From Candidatus Obscuribacterales bacterium (lineage in GTDB: Bacteria; Cyanobacteriota; Vampirovibrionia; Obscuribacterales; Obscuribacteraceae): a stretch of 64,000 nt of DNA. Shown here piece after piece: positions 24,517 through 32,814 of this stretch (its first letter is position 1; each line of letters opens with the position of its first letter). Position numbers and translations under genes: made by a program. The stretch lies in contig JACKCM010000004.1 in assembly GCA_020634035.1 (NCBI GenBank), positions 124,001 to 188,000 on the forward strand, given 5' to 3'. The notes under the pieces are model-generated. The model ran no database searches. It was not told the DNA's origin and saw nothing but the letters and a program-made list of their open reading frames with translations.

Positions 24517-26073
24517 CTATCGGTAGTAACCGTTTCCATAGGCACCGTTCATGCCGTAGGCGCCGCCATACATTGGATTGCCATACCCAGACCCTCCATA
24601 ACCACCGTAGCCGTATCCGCCATAGCCCCCGCCGAGTACAGAGCCAGCCGCCACGGCTCCCACCGTTAGCAGTGTCTTAGCCAGGCTTTTCAACAGGGGA
24701 TGACCTTTCTTTTGCTGGGATTGTTGTTGGGTTTGTTGAGTTTGTTGGGATTGTTGAAACTGTTGGGGCGGTTGATAGCTCATATTGCTCTGGTTGCCGT
24801 AGGAATTCTGGTAGCCGCCACCATAGCCCTGGTTGTAGCCTTGATAAGTCCCTGCGCTTGCCTGGTTCTGGGCTGCGTATCCGCCATAGGCACCACTGGC
24901 AGTGCCGCTGCCGGCGTATTCGCCTCCGGTCTCATTCGGGTTCTGGTTCTCTGTGTTGCCGGCTGGCGGCCAGTTCGGGAAACTTGAGGCAGACTGTCTT
25001 GCCGGTGCTACCTGGGGCGACGAAGGTCCTTTGTGCATAAGGCTGACCGCATTGACCAGCACTTTTACCTGCATCGGAATCGAAGAAGTAGTATCAGGTG
25101 GTTCGTTAGGAAAAACAGATTTTTCCAGGTCGCGAACTCTATCTATTAGTGGTTTTTGAGGAAAGCTGCTACCATAGACATGACTCTCGAGCCAGGTAAG
25201 CTGCTCTGCCACGGGGGCTCCCATCGACGGTGGACTGTCCTGATTCTCACCACGATAACCGCCACCATAGGAAGGTGGTGTCATTCCATAGGAGCCTGAT
25301 GATCCTGAGCTTCCGCTATAAGCACCACCGCCGCCATAACCATATCCGGAGCGCTGTCCATATTGAGGCGGAGCACTTTCGTAACCGTTTCCGTTGTCAC
25401 CGCCGTTGTCTGCCGCCTGATAGTTCAGAGTATTACGCGGATCGACGATGTCTGAAATTGACTTGTGATAATGCTTCTGGACATATTTCTCCAGGTCTTC
25501 AGTGCGTTTACTGAGGTCCGGATCGGAAGAGACCTTTTTAAAGGCTTTCATCTCCAGCTGTGCCAGTCGTTTTCCGAGCCCTTCATCGCGGTAGGTTTTG
25601 CCCAGCAGAACCTGTTCTATGGCATCTACCCGGGGATAGTCGGTACTGGGGTCGGCAGCAGCTTCATCCGAATTGGAGCTGTCGGCACCCTGACTCTTGT
25701 CGCTACCAGACGGTGAACTGCTATTGTCCTGTGCACTGCCTTGATCGTTCTTTTGTTTGTCGGTCTTATTGTCCGAGTTCAGATCCGGTACCGCCGCTAA
25801 CAGAGCCGACATTCGATCTTCTTCGCTTCCGGTTTTTGATTCTCCGAACACCAGTTTCTCGACGCGTTCGATTCGATTCTCTTCAGAGTCCTTTTTATAG
25901 TCATGGTCGAAGAATTTGATCTCCATCTTTGTAAGGTCGGTGGAGAATTCTTTGTTCAGCGCATAAACCGGTTCTGCCGTCAGCGTCAGTCCCAGGGGCA
26001 GCACCATATTGAAGGCGAGAGCCAGGGAGGTGACTTTCCTTTTAATGCATTTTCGACCGGCAGTATTTCTCAA
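24517..26073 (-). CDS. Secreted Gly/Tyr/Gln-rich protein with three helical repeats
   Basis: The protein of about 518 aa has a signal peptide ending PVYAL, then three related helical units: IERVEKLVFGE, LGKRLAQLEMKAFKK and LIDRVRDLEKSVFPN, each preceded by a short LE or VDAIE helix and a G/K-T-Y or G-S-S-F turn. Between and after them are Ser/Gly/Tyr-rich disordered regions. The end is a prion-like Gln run, a short hydrophobic helix (LLTVGAVAAGSVLGGG) and a GYGG-rich tail. The start must lie upstream of the signal peptide; the only candidate is TTG 26073, which has no clear ribosome site. The function is unknown; an adhesive or matrix role is a guess. Confidence 0.7.
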   Translation of the reverse strand: MRNTAGRKCIKRKVTSLALAFNMVLPLGLTLTAEPVYALNKEFSTDLTKMEIKFFDHDYKKDSEENRIERVEKLVFGESKTGSEEDRMSALLAAVPDLNSDNKTDKQKNDQGSAQDNSSSPSGSDKSQGADSSNSDEAAADPSTDYPRVDAIEQVLLGKTYRDEGLGKRLAQLEMKAFKKVSSDPDLSKRTEDLEKYVQKHYHKSISDIVDPRNTLNYQAADNGGDNGNGYESAPPQYGQRSGYGYGGGGAYSGSSGSSGSYGMTPPSYGGGYRGENQDSPPSMGAPVAEQLTWLESHVYGSSFPQKPLIDRVRDLEKSVFPNEPPDTTSSIPMQVKVLVNAVSLMHKGPSSPQVAPARQSASSFPNWPPAGNTENQNPNETGGEYAGSGTASGAYGGYAAQNQASAGTYQGYNQGYGGGYQNSYGNQSNMSYQPPQQFQQSQQTQQTQQQSQQKKGHPLLKSLAKTLLTVGAVAAGSVLGGGYGGYGYGGYGGSGYGNPMYGGAYGMNGAYGNGYYR

Positions 26074-26341
26074 AACAACTATCTTTCTAAAACAATATAT
26101 TGAATAAGGCGCACAGAAAGGGACCAGGAGTCCCGGGATTCAGATTATAGATCACTTGTATATAAAGGAGGTTAGAGAAGGGCCATCACGATTTTTGGGA
26201 TTTTTAAATCGGGTACACATTGGTCACGATTAATGCGTATATTCAAAATGTCCTAAATCAGTTACCCACTGAAACCCCCTTTAACATTCCGTTTTTTTTC
26301 CTCAGAACAATCCCCTTGTTTCTGGGACAGAGGTCAACTAC

Positions 26342-26551
26342 ATGTCCGCTTCCCGTCTTGCGCAGAACGTGCGCGATAAGATGCTGTCGGAGTTCGACTC
26401 CGTTCAGGTCGATTCTTATGCTAATTTTGCCCCCAGAGCCACCGGAGCCGTCGATGCTATGTTGTGTGGTTTCATCTTAGAAGGTGATATGGGCGACTTT
26501 GAGAGAGCTTCCCAACCTGTTTCCAGTGGCGACTGGTATTACAATCTCTAG
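26342..26551 (+). CDS. Small protein of unknown function
   Basis: The 69-aa product is soluble-looking (MSASRLAQNVRDKMLSEFD at the start, SSGDWYYNL at the end). GAGGT lies 7 nt before the ATG, and an intrinsic terminator lies 35 nt after the stop, so this is a well-framed gene. No family is recognised. Confidence 0.65.
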   Translation: MSASRLAQNVRDKMLSEFDSVQVDSYANFAPRATGAVDAMLCGFILEGDMGDFERASQPVSSGDWYYNL

Positions 26552-26585
26552 TTCGAAAATTTTTTGTGAGCAGCGAGTGGTAGAA

Positions 26586-26608
26586 GGTGCCGATTTAGGC
26601 ACCTTTTC
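26586..26608 (+). terminator. Rho-independent terminator
   Basis: GGTGCC pairs with GGCACC around GATTTA, followed by TTTTCC. It ends the 69-aa gene and separates it from the GC-rich non-coding stretch. Confidence 0.85.
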
Positions 26609-26627
26609 CATTTGTGTATAAATATTT

Positions 26628-27300
26628 GAGTGCGTGTCTGATCGGTAGCTTTGTGCAAAAAGAAGGAAAGGGCGGCCGAAGCACACCCTTTCCAGACAAG
26701 CCGCCGAGTAGGCGACTGCACTAAACGACACACGACTCGGATCGAATCCGGATCTACGGAACCATAGCTCAAGAGCGTCATCGGAGACCGAAAGCAAGGG
26801 CAGAGAAAGTCAAAGAAACTTCTGAGTTGCTAAGCCTAAGCTGGGTCCACAGCGCCCACATAGTTCCAGAACAGAGGCTGGAGGTATGGAGCATGGCAGC
26901 ACAGGAGTCCGGAGACGTTGACGGAAACGCACCAGGGGCGAAGTCTCGAGGTCGGGAAGGAGCCACCAGAGCCGGGAGCGCGCCAGGAGCCTCCGAAGAG
27001 GCGAGAACCAGCGGGGAACCCGAGGGGGCGACCGACCTGCCGGCAAGCCACCGCCTGAGCCGGGGACCGAGTCACCATCCCCAGAAGGGACGGAAGACAC
27101 AGAGCACCCGAGGGGGCAACCTACCTGCCGGGAAGCGATCGAATGAGCCGATCACACCTCCACCCGAAGGGGGAGGCGAGAAACTCGAAGCGACCGACCT
27201 CCGCACGAAACGCACCACCGCAGACTAGCTGCAAGGAGCGCATCCGGTGTCGAACGGACAAGAGCCGTGCATCAATTTCGTACAAGATCATTCTACCCAG
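26628..27300 (+). ncRNA. Candidate large structured non-coding RNA
   Basis: About 670 nt between a terminator and a TPR gene lack any credible protein in either strand but are GC- and purine-rich unlike their flanks. They hold clear stem-loops: GGAAAGGG/CCCTTTCC (26665-26693), GCCTC-CGAA-GAGGC (26989-27002), TCCC/GGGA (27078-27090) and CCTCC-a-CCC-GAA-GGG-GGAGG (27157-27176). The loop of the first hairpin (CGGC, 26673-26676) can pair with GCCG at 26700-26703, forming a pseudoknot. A 31-nt element is repeated inside. A TATAAA (about 26617) could be a -10 box. Strand is inferred from that box and the neighbouring plus-strand genes. It matches no RNase P, tmRNA or 6S signature I could see. Ends are approximate. 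Confidence 0.5.
27018..27136 (+). repeat. Imperfect direct repeat inside the candidate ncRNA
   Basis: Two 31-nt copies, 27018-27048 and 27106-27136, both begin ACCCGAGGGGGC and share ACCTGCCGG. They are identical at 28 of 31 positions with an 88-nt period. Each copy is followed by a TGAGCCG and then a C-rich/GAA/G-rich hairpin, so the repeat unit looks like a duplicated structural module. Confidence 0.75.
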
Positions 27301-27470
27301 AATTGCTTGACAACATGCATCAAAAAACATCAATTCCTAGAAAATTTTTTCTCTGAAATACTGGTCGTGGTAGTAGTTTCCATGAATTCAGACGACCGCT
27401 TTTGCGGTAGACTCGAAGCAGTTTTATACTGATTTGATACTGTTTGAGATTCAGGGACCAGAGCTTTGCG

Positions 27471-28430
27471 ATGACAAGACATCTGGACAAAGGCATCATC
27501 CTCTACCAGCAGAAGAATTACCCAGGAGCCGAAAGAGAGCTAAAGCTCTGTGTGGCGGAAGAGCCTGAAAATCCTTATGCTCGTGCGCTTCTGGCCGGAT
27601 GCTATCTGCTTACGGCCAGGGCCGAAGAAGCTCTCGATGAGGTCGAGCTTGCTATCGGCATGGATCCCAGTCAGCCGTTCGCTCACTACATGCGCTCTAT
27701 GATCGAGCTTCATAGAGGCAACCTGGTCGAGGCCATGGCATCTAGTCAGGAAGCGATTCGTCAGGACCCTGATGACGCGGATTTCCACGCTCTGCTCTCC
27801 GAAATCTATTTCTACAAAGAGCGATTTGCTGAAGCGCTCGAAGCGGCAGAGAACGCTCTGCGCCTGGATCCGGAGCTGGTGGAAGCTGTAAATGCCAGGG
27901 CACAGGTGCTGGTTCGGCTCGGCCGGGCAGAAGAAGCGGAGCAATCCCTTGCTAGTGCCCTGGAGCGAGAGCCGGCTAATTTTTTGACCCACGTCAATCT
28001 TGGTTGGGTGAAATTGAGACAGGGCTCCATCAAAGAAGCTTTTGAACATTTCAAAGAAGGGCTGAGGTTGGAGCCCAATTCCGAGTGGGCCCGAGAAGGG
28101 GTGGTGGAAGCGCTCAAAAGCCGCAATCCGCTATATTTCCCTGTGTTGAAAGTCTCTCTCTGGCTATCCGGGCTGGATGCCCGGCTGCGTTTTCTTGTGA
28201 TTCTGCTTTTCTTTTTCTTTCCGGATTACTCTGCACCGCTTGTGCTGCTGTTCCTTCCGGTGATGTTCTCTGACCAGCTTTTCAATTCGATGCTGCGGCT
28301 CGACTCTTACGGTCGTATCGTGCTCACCGATGAGCAAATTCGCTCCAGCAATGTTTTTTTAGGCGTTATCGCCGGGCTTCTCGCCCTGGCGATTTTTGCC
28401 TGCTACAAAACTTTCGTTCTGCACTCCTGA
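27471..28430 (+). CDS. TPR protein with C-terminal membrane helices
   Basis: The 319-aa protein starts at ATG 27471 (an upstream in-frame TTG at 27444 is less likely). About six TPRs fill residues 1-215 (LDKGIILYQQKNYPGAERELK, ALLAGCYLLTARAEEALDEVE, ALLSEIYFYKERFAEALEAAE, VNLGWVKLRQGSIKEAFEHFK). A hydrophobic pair (LRFLVILLFFFFP and APLVLLFLPVMF) and a final helix (VFLGVIAGLLALAIFACY) follow. There is no signal peptide, so the TPRs are probably cytoplasmic and tethered to the membrane. The function is unknown. Confidence 0.8.
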   Translation: MTRHLDKGIILYQQKNYPGAERELKLCVAEEPENPYARALLAGCYLLTARAEEALDEVELAIGMDPSQPFAHYMRSMIELHRGNLVEAMASSQEAIRQDPDDADFHALLSEIYFYKERFAEALEAAENALRLDPELVEAVNARAQVLVRLGRAEEAEQSLASALEREPANFLTHVNLGWVKLRQGSIKEAFEHFKEGLRLEPNSEWAREGVVEALKSRNPLYFPVLKVSLWLSGLDARLRFLVILLFFFFPDYSAPLVLLFLPVMFSDQLFNSMLRLDSYGRIVLTDEQIRSSNVFLGVIAGLLALAIFACYKTFVLHS

Positions 28431-28458
28431 AATCCGGTCGGTTCTGAGGCGCTGCTTC

Positions 28459-28533
28459 CTAGTCTTTAACCAGGGTAGAAACTACCAGACCGAAGGATGT
28501 GGTTGCGATGATCGATGCGAAGATTAAAAGCAT
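28459..28533 (-). CDS. Very small membrane protein
   Basis: A 24-aa ORF (MLLIFASIIATTSF... ending TLVKD) is almost entirely one hydrophobic helix. AAGGAG sits 8 nt before the ATG, a good ribosome site for an otherwise isolated minus-strand start. It resembles the single-helix small membrane proteins often missed in annotation. No homolog is recognised. Confidence 0.4.
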   Translation of the reverse strand: MLLIFASIIATTSFGLVVSTLVKD

Positions 28534-28974
28534 GGTTCTGGCTCCTTCTTGTTGTTCTGTCCGCCTATCCGATAGCTTTTCCGGATTTGGTACTGAATCT
28601 GTTCCTTTCTACAGGCGGACTGCTCACTTTTAGGAGGACGAAAGTAAAAAAGGAAAGATCCTTTGAAAACATTAAAAACATTGAGTTTCCAGCCGGGAAC
28701 AAACGCTTCTTTGCAACCACTGGTGATGTCAAGATTGAATTATAGATTGCAGTGGTGACAGAACGTTGCCGATCTGTTTTTTCGGTATCAATTCTGGTGG
28801 CAAACTGAATTGTGGAGAGAACGTGGATTCGATCAAATCCGAGATGGTCTTTAATTGTCGAATTTGACCAAGCTTCATCGAGCTTCATCGATGCCGGGGT
28901 TAATCCTTTTAGAAATAGTAACTCCTTGGTATATGTAGATATAGAGTTTGTGATCTCAGCAGCGGCGATTAGAG
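28534..28974. other. Stretch without a convincing gene
   Basis: No convincing protein is seen. A plus-strand ORF at 28515-28745 has no ribosome site and a low-complexity end. A short tandem direct repeat, GAGCTTCATC-like, occurs at about 28872-28890. The right part probably holds the promoter and leader for the Tad-like genes. Confidence 0.4.
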
Positions 28975-29487
28975 ATGAAGATTCAAAGATTAAATTTGAA
29001 AAGGTTGAATAGATGCGGCAGACGGGGATTTTCCCGGCGACGCGCCGAAGAAGGCTCCGCTCTCAGCGAGATGGCTCCCGGCCTTTTCTTGCTGATTTTC
29101 TTCGGACTTTTTCTTGTAGTAGATGTAATTTCACTGGGATTCAACTATTGCTCCTGTGTCACTCTCAACGACCTCCAGGTTAGAGAAGCCGCCAAATTGC
29201 CTCGTTCCATGGCGATAGACGCCACTGGACCGGTTAAGACCGGCATCCCCGCTCAGTGGAAAAACTCTGTGGTAGGTGCTGTCTCTGGTGTCCCAGAACA
29301 TCCGGACACTCAAGTCGAGTACATCACCGGGGCAGGTGGGGTCTACGTCAAGGTCACCACGGTGGCGACCGTGAACCCTTTGATCACAATTCCTGTTTTT
29401 CCTGGCATTCCTGCCCTCGGGGCGCCTGCCACACTGTCGGTCACCAATATGAAATTGCTAGAGAATTTGAGGAGCGTAGTTCAATAA
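28975..29487 (+). CDS. TadE-like pseudopilin
   Basis: The 170-aa protein has a basic N-terminus, then EEGSALSEMAPGLFLLIFFGLFLVVDVISLGF. That is the Glu-containing hydrophobic helix of TadE/TadF-type pseudopilins, likely processed by a prepilin peptidase before this segment. The remainder is a small globular extracytoplasmic domain. Two further pseudopilin-like genes follow within 13 and 16 nt, forming one operon. It would be a minor pilin of a Flp/Tad-type pilus or related secretion machine; the ATPase and secretin genes are not in the window. Confidence 0.7.
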   Translation: MKIQRLNLKRLNRCGRRGFSRRRAEEGSALSEMAPGLFLLIFFGLFLVVDVISLGFNYCSCVTLNDLQVREAAKLPRSMAIDATGPVKTGIPAQWKNSVVGAVSGVPEHPDTQVEYITGAGGVYVKVTTVATVNPLITIPVFPGIPALGAPATLSVTNMKLLENLRSVVQ

Positions 29488-29500
29488 CCGGAGGATAGTC

Positions 29501-29926
29501 TTGAAGGTAAGACACAGGAAAGGAGATAGGCGTCGCAGCAGGCGCCGGGGTCAGAGTCTGGTCGAGACTCTGGTCGGTCTCTCTATCCTCATTCCTCTTG
29601 CTCTTTTCGCCGTCGATATTGTCGCTCTGATTAACGGCAGCCACCTCAATGAAGAGTGGGCAGAAACCGCTGCCAAAGCGGCTGCCCGGCAGAATGATTC
29701 TCGCATGGCGCGCGAAATTGCCGAGCAGGCGATTATGCAGGTACCTCTGTCTGCCGTGGTGCAGAGTGTCCGGGTGGACGAAGTGAAATTCGACCCCACC
29801 GAAGGGCATGTGCGGGTCACCACTTTGATGGATGTGAAGTTGCCTATCTCTTTTCCTAATTTCGAAGTGGTGACCTTTCGCCACGAATCTATCCAGCCTA
29901 TAGTCTCCACCCGCGCTCCAATCTAA
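29501..29926 (+). CDS. TadE/TadF-like pseudopilin
   Basis: The start is TTG 29501, preceded by GGAGG with 6 nt spacing; no ATG is available nearby. The 141-aa product has an Arg-rich n-region (RRRSRRRGQ), then SLVETLVGLSILIPLALFAVDIVAL with the Glu expected of TadE-type helices, and a short beta-rich domain. It is the second gene of the three-gene Tad-like operon. Confidence 0.72.
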   Translation: MKVRHRKGDRRRSRRRGQSLVETLVGLSILIPLALFAVDIVALINGSHLNEEWAETAAKAAARQNDSRMAREIAEQAIMQVPLSAVVQSVRVDEVKFDPTEGHVRVTTLMDVKLPISFPNFEVVTFRHESIQPIVSTRAPI

Positions 29927-29942
29927 CAAAGAGGACCTTTCA

Positions 29943-31526
29943 TTGAAAGAAAAAGTCAGAGCAGGAGCTAAGCCTATTCTCATGAAGAGAGGGAGGAGCG
30001 AGAAAGGGGCATCCATCGCCCTGGCAGCAGCTTTTTTCTTCGTCTGCGTTCTGCTTATTTATTTCGGTTTCAACATGAGCGTTCTAATGGGCGGCTCCAG
30101 GCAGGTGCGCAACGCCGTCGACGCCGCCGTTCTCAACGTCGCTAAAAGACAGATAGAGACCAAGATCAAGTCCAGTAACGCTTTTGCCGATGTGGCAGAT
30201 TCAACAGGCAATATCGGAATTAGCAATATCAACCGGGTCTGGGGCAAAGCGCTTCTCGTAAATGCCAACGCCGAAGAGATTCAAAAAGCCGGTCTGGCAA
30301 AAGGCAGCACCATGGGTAATGCCGCCACCTCTTATCAGATGGCCAAGCAACTGAATGATGATCTGGTAGAAAAGCTTACCGATCCGATTCGTCTGAATAT
30401 GTATTTCCGTCATACTTCCAATAAGCGGGGAGCGCCTTTGTTGGGCGAAAGCTCCAAACTAGACAAGGCAAAAGATACCCAGTATCAGATTGCCATGGTC
30501 GGTAGAGGGGACGAGAGCAATATAAAGTACAAAGCCGATCAGTTTCCGGCAGGCACCAGTGTCTGCGGACTTAAGTTCAACGGACAAACTTATCTTCAGG
30601 GTTATCAGAGTCTGATGATGAATGGCAAGCCCTTTATGTTCACCACCTTCCATGCCGCCGAGATGCCGCATCTAATCTCGGACACGGTCTTTCAACAGTC
30701 TAAACCGACGGTGACTCCGGTGGGTGATTTTTCTAATCCGATACCAAACGCCTGGCATGCTAGCGGCGTTGTTTATGGAGAGAAAGGCAATCTCAGGGCG
30801 TCCGCTTCGGCAGTGGCTAATCCCCAGCGGCAGTTCGATCTTGCTATACCCTATGGCTATGTGAAAATTGCGATGACGAACGAGTCTAAGTGGTATATCG
30901 AAGGCAAGTTCAAGAAGCGAATCTTCTATAAATCAGAACCTGGGCAAAAAGTTCTCGGACTGCCCATGGGTAAACTGTCCGACGATAAACAGTTTGACGG
31001 CTGGGCTAACCTGGGCAATGAGTACAACCAGCCCAGTTTGCTTGCTTACATGGATATCACCGGTGGCGACAAAGAAGCCGTCTACGACCGAATGACCCAG
31101 CGCTTGAAGCAGGTCGATCCTAAATTCAGCAAACAGAAGTTGAAGAAGCTTCTGGACAAGGTCTCTCTCACTTCAGGGGCTTCAGAGTATTATATTTATC
31201 CAGTTTATAAAAGTGCCGATAACACCGATCCCTCTTTGACGGTTGGGCCGGATACCGGTAGTCTGCCGGGTTGGCTGAAAAAAGCTGCTGAATTGGATGG
31301 AGGCAATACTACAATCGTGCAAGAGAAGGCGCTTTTTGGCGAACCCAACACTGCTTACCCTGTCCCTATCGACAATCCTCCACCCACTTGCGGTACCAAG
31401 TTCACAGGGACTATAGACTGGGCGCCGTGCACAGGTTTCAACCAGTGTCTTGGACTGGTTAAATTGGCCCGGGAGACCCGCATCAATTTCGTCCCTACAG
31501 GTGGTAATCCTTTTAGCGGTATATAG
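29943..31526 (+). CDS. TadG-like pilus assembly protein
   Basis: The start is TTG 29943 with GAGG 8 nt upstream. The 527-aa product has a basic n-region and KGASIALAAAFFFVCVLLIYFGFNM, followed by SRQVRNAVDAAVLNVAKRQ, which matches the N-terminal putative Flp pilus-assembly (TadG-like) domain. A large extracytoplasmic region follows, ending with a Cys-containing tail (PPPTCGT, WAPCTGFNQC). It is the third gene of the operon. The long C-terminal region is not recognised. Confidence 0.7.
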   Translation: MKEKVRAGAKPILMKRGRSEKGASIALAAAFFFVCVLLIYFGFNMSVLMGGSRQVRNAVDAAVLNVAKRQIETKIKSSNAFADVADSTGNIGISNINRVWGKALLVNANAEEIQKAGLAKGSTMGNAATSYQMAKQLNDDLVEKLTDPIRLNMYFRHTSNKRGAPLLGESSKLDKAKDTQYQIAMVGRGDESNIKYKADQFPAGTSVCGLKFNGQTYLQGYQSLMMNGKPFMFTTFHAAEMPHLISDTVFQQSKPTVTPVGDFSNPIPNAWHASGVVYGEKGNLRASASAVANPQRQFDLAIPYGYVKIAMTNESKWYIEGKFKKRIFYKSEPGQKVLGLPMGKLSDDKQFDGWANLGNEYNQPSLLAYMDITGGDKEAVYDRMTQRLKQVDPKFSKQKLKKLLDKVSLTSGASEYYIYPVYKSADNTDPSLTVGPDTGSLPGWLKKAAELDGGNTTIVQEKALFGEPNTAYPVPIDNPPPTCGTKFTGTIDWAPCTGFNQCLGLVKLARETRINFVPTGGNPFSGI

Positions 31527-31554
31527 CGTTGCATGAGGTTATAATCTAAGTATC

Positions 31555-32373
31555 ATGAAGATTGGTCTCCATAGAAGCTTATTAACAGCATTTTCAATGC
31601 TCGCTCTGGCGAGTGGGGCTCTTTTCATGAACATGAACCCTGCCCATGCTACTTCGGACAAAGAGCTGGTCAAGCAAGGCATCAAAGCTTTCAATAACGG
31701 TGAATATCGAAAGACCATCCAGTTGATGGGCGGCGCCCTCAGCTCTGAGTTTAATAATCCGGTGGTGCATTATTATCTCGCCAATGCCTACGCCGAGACC
31801 GGCAAAACCGAAGCTGCAATCAGAGAATACAGAATCGCCCATGCCCTTGGTCCTGATACCGATGCGGGCAAGTTTTCTAAGCTGGCTCTCGAAAAACTGA
31901 CCGGGGATTTCCAAAAAGAGAAGCCGGAGCCTTCGATAGTTAAAGCACCGCCGGCGCCACCGCCCAGTCGTAGAGAGCAAGAGCTAAATCGTACTTTAAA
32001 CTCTCTCGATAAGCAGGCTAGCACTGCCGGCAGCAGTCATAGCATGCAGAGCCAGCAAAGGGCCGATTCTTATTCTCGACTGGCTGACGATGTGGTCAAC
32101 AAGACCAGGCTCGAGATGTTGAAAGACATGGCTGGTCGCACACGCAATCCAAGACTGACCCGGGACCATATGCGTCAACTAGAGCAGCTTCGCGAGGCCT
32201 ATAACAAACGTCAGGCAAATCAGTTGAGTTCCGGTAATCGTCAGGTGAGCGAGATCCATAGAACCTCGGAGAATCTCAAGAATCTCTTACAAGACGAGAG
32301 CGGCCAGAAAGGTCATCATCTTCAGTCGCGGGGCACCAATCTGTATGTTCGCAATTATGGCGAGAGTGACTGA
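31555..32373 (+). CDS. Secreted TPR protein
   Basis: The 272-aa protein has a signal peptide ending NPAHA and TPR units at about 35-110 (VKQGIKAFNNGEYRKTIQLMG, VHYYLANAYAETGKTEAAIREY). A Pro-rich linker (KAPPAPPPS) and a polar, Gln/Arg-rich helical C-terminus follow. It begins 28 nt after the TadG-like gene, so it may belong to that operon as an accessory factor. Confidence 0.78.
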   Translation: MKIGLHRSLLTAFSMLALASGALFMNMNPAHATSDKELVKQGIKAFNNGEYRKTIQLMGGALSSEFNNPVVHYYLANAYAETGKTEAAIREYRIAHALGPDTDAGKFSKLALEKLTGDFQKEKPEPSIVKAPPAPPPSRREQELNRTLNSLDKQASTAGSSHSMQSQQRADSYSRLADDVVNKTRLEMLKDMAGRTRNPRLTRDHMRQLEQLREAYNKRQANQLSSGNRQVSEIHRTSENLKNLLQDESGQKGHHLQSRGTNLYVRNYGESD

Positions 32374-32401
32374 ACTGGCTGGTTTTCTGAACTTTTAGAA
32401 A

Positions 32402-32791
32402 TCAGCTCAGATCTTTGATGCGCTTTCGCATGTTTTCCGCTTCCACTGTCCGGTTCGATCTGGCAAGTACCCAGGCATAAGTTTTGATTACCGGGGCCAG
32501 GTTTTCGCTCTTTTTGCCGTATTCGTTCTCCGCCATGGCCAGGGCTTTTCGCATGGCGCTTTCGGCATCTGAATTTCGGCCGAGTTTGATATAGGCTCTG
32601 GCTAGCTCCATGAAATCGTTGATCAACTCCAGACCGCCGCCGACCCTGATTTTGTTCTCCAGACGTTTTGCTTCTGCTTCTCGGCCTTTGCGAATATGAC
32701 CGCCAGGACCGAAAATAAGAATATAAACCACTGCCAGAAAGCCTATGAATAGAGCCAGCAGAAAAGTCGATTGAGCCTGATTGAGTTCCAT
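32402..32791 (-). CDS. Small membrane-anchored TPR protein
   Basis: The 129-aa protein has an N-terminal helix (FLLALFIGFLAVVYILIFG) then basic residues and one to two TPR units (LARAYIKLGRNSDAESAMRKALAM, VLARSNRTVEAENMRKRI), probably cytoplasmic. It is the last gene of the leftward kinase-UDG-kinase run, 23 nt after the preceding kinase, and could help recruit partners for that kinase (inference). Confidence 0.7.
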   Translation of the reverse strand: MELNQAQSTFLLALFIGFLAVVYILIFGPGGHIRKGREAEAKRLENKIRVGGGLELINDFMELARAYIKLGRNSDAESAMRKALAMAENEYGKKSENLAPVIKTYAWVLARSNRTVEAENMRKRIKDLS

Positions 32792-32814
32792 TTTTCTGAT
32801 CTGATTTTTGTCAG

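Noticed and set aside
26827..27228. 133-codon plus-strand ORF in the GC-rich interval
   Set aside because: The sequence is low-complexity Gly/Pro/Arg/Ser with no ribosome site or family. Opposite-strand ORFs are equally long, and the structure of the DNA fits an RNA better.
26628..27300. RNase P RNA, tmRNA or group II intron
   Set aside because: I could not find the RNase P conserved GAGGAAAGUCC-type core, a tmRNA tRNA-like end, or a convincing domain V and intron-encoded protein.
28515..28745. 76-codon plus-strand ORF starting MRRLKAWFW
   Set aside because: It has no ribosome site, a Lys/Asn-rich unconserved-looking end, and it overlaps a minus-strand small ORF with a better ribosome site.
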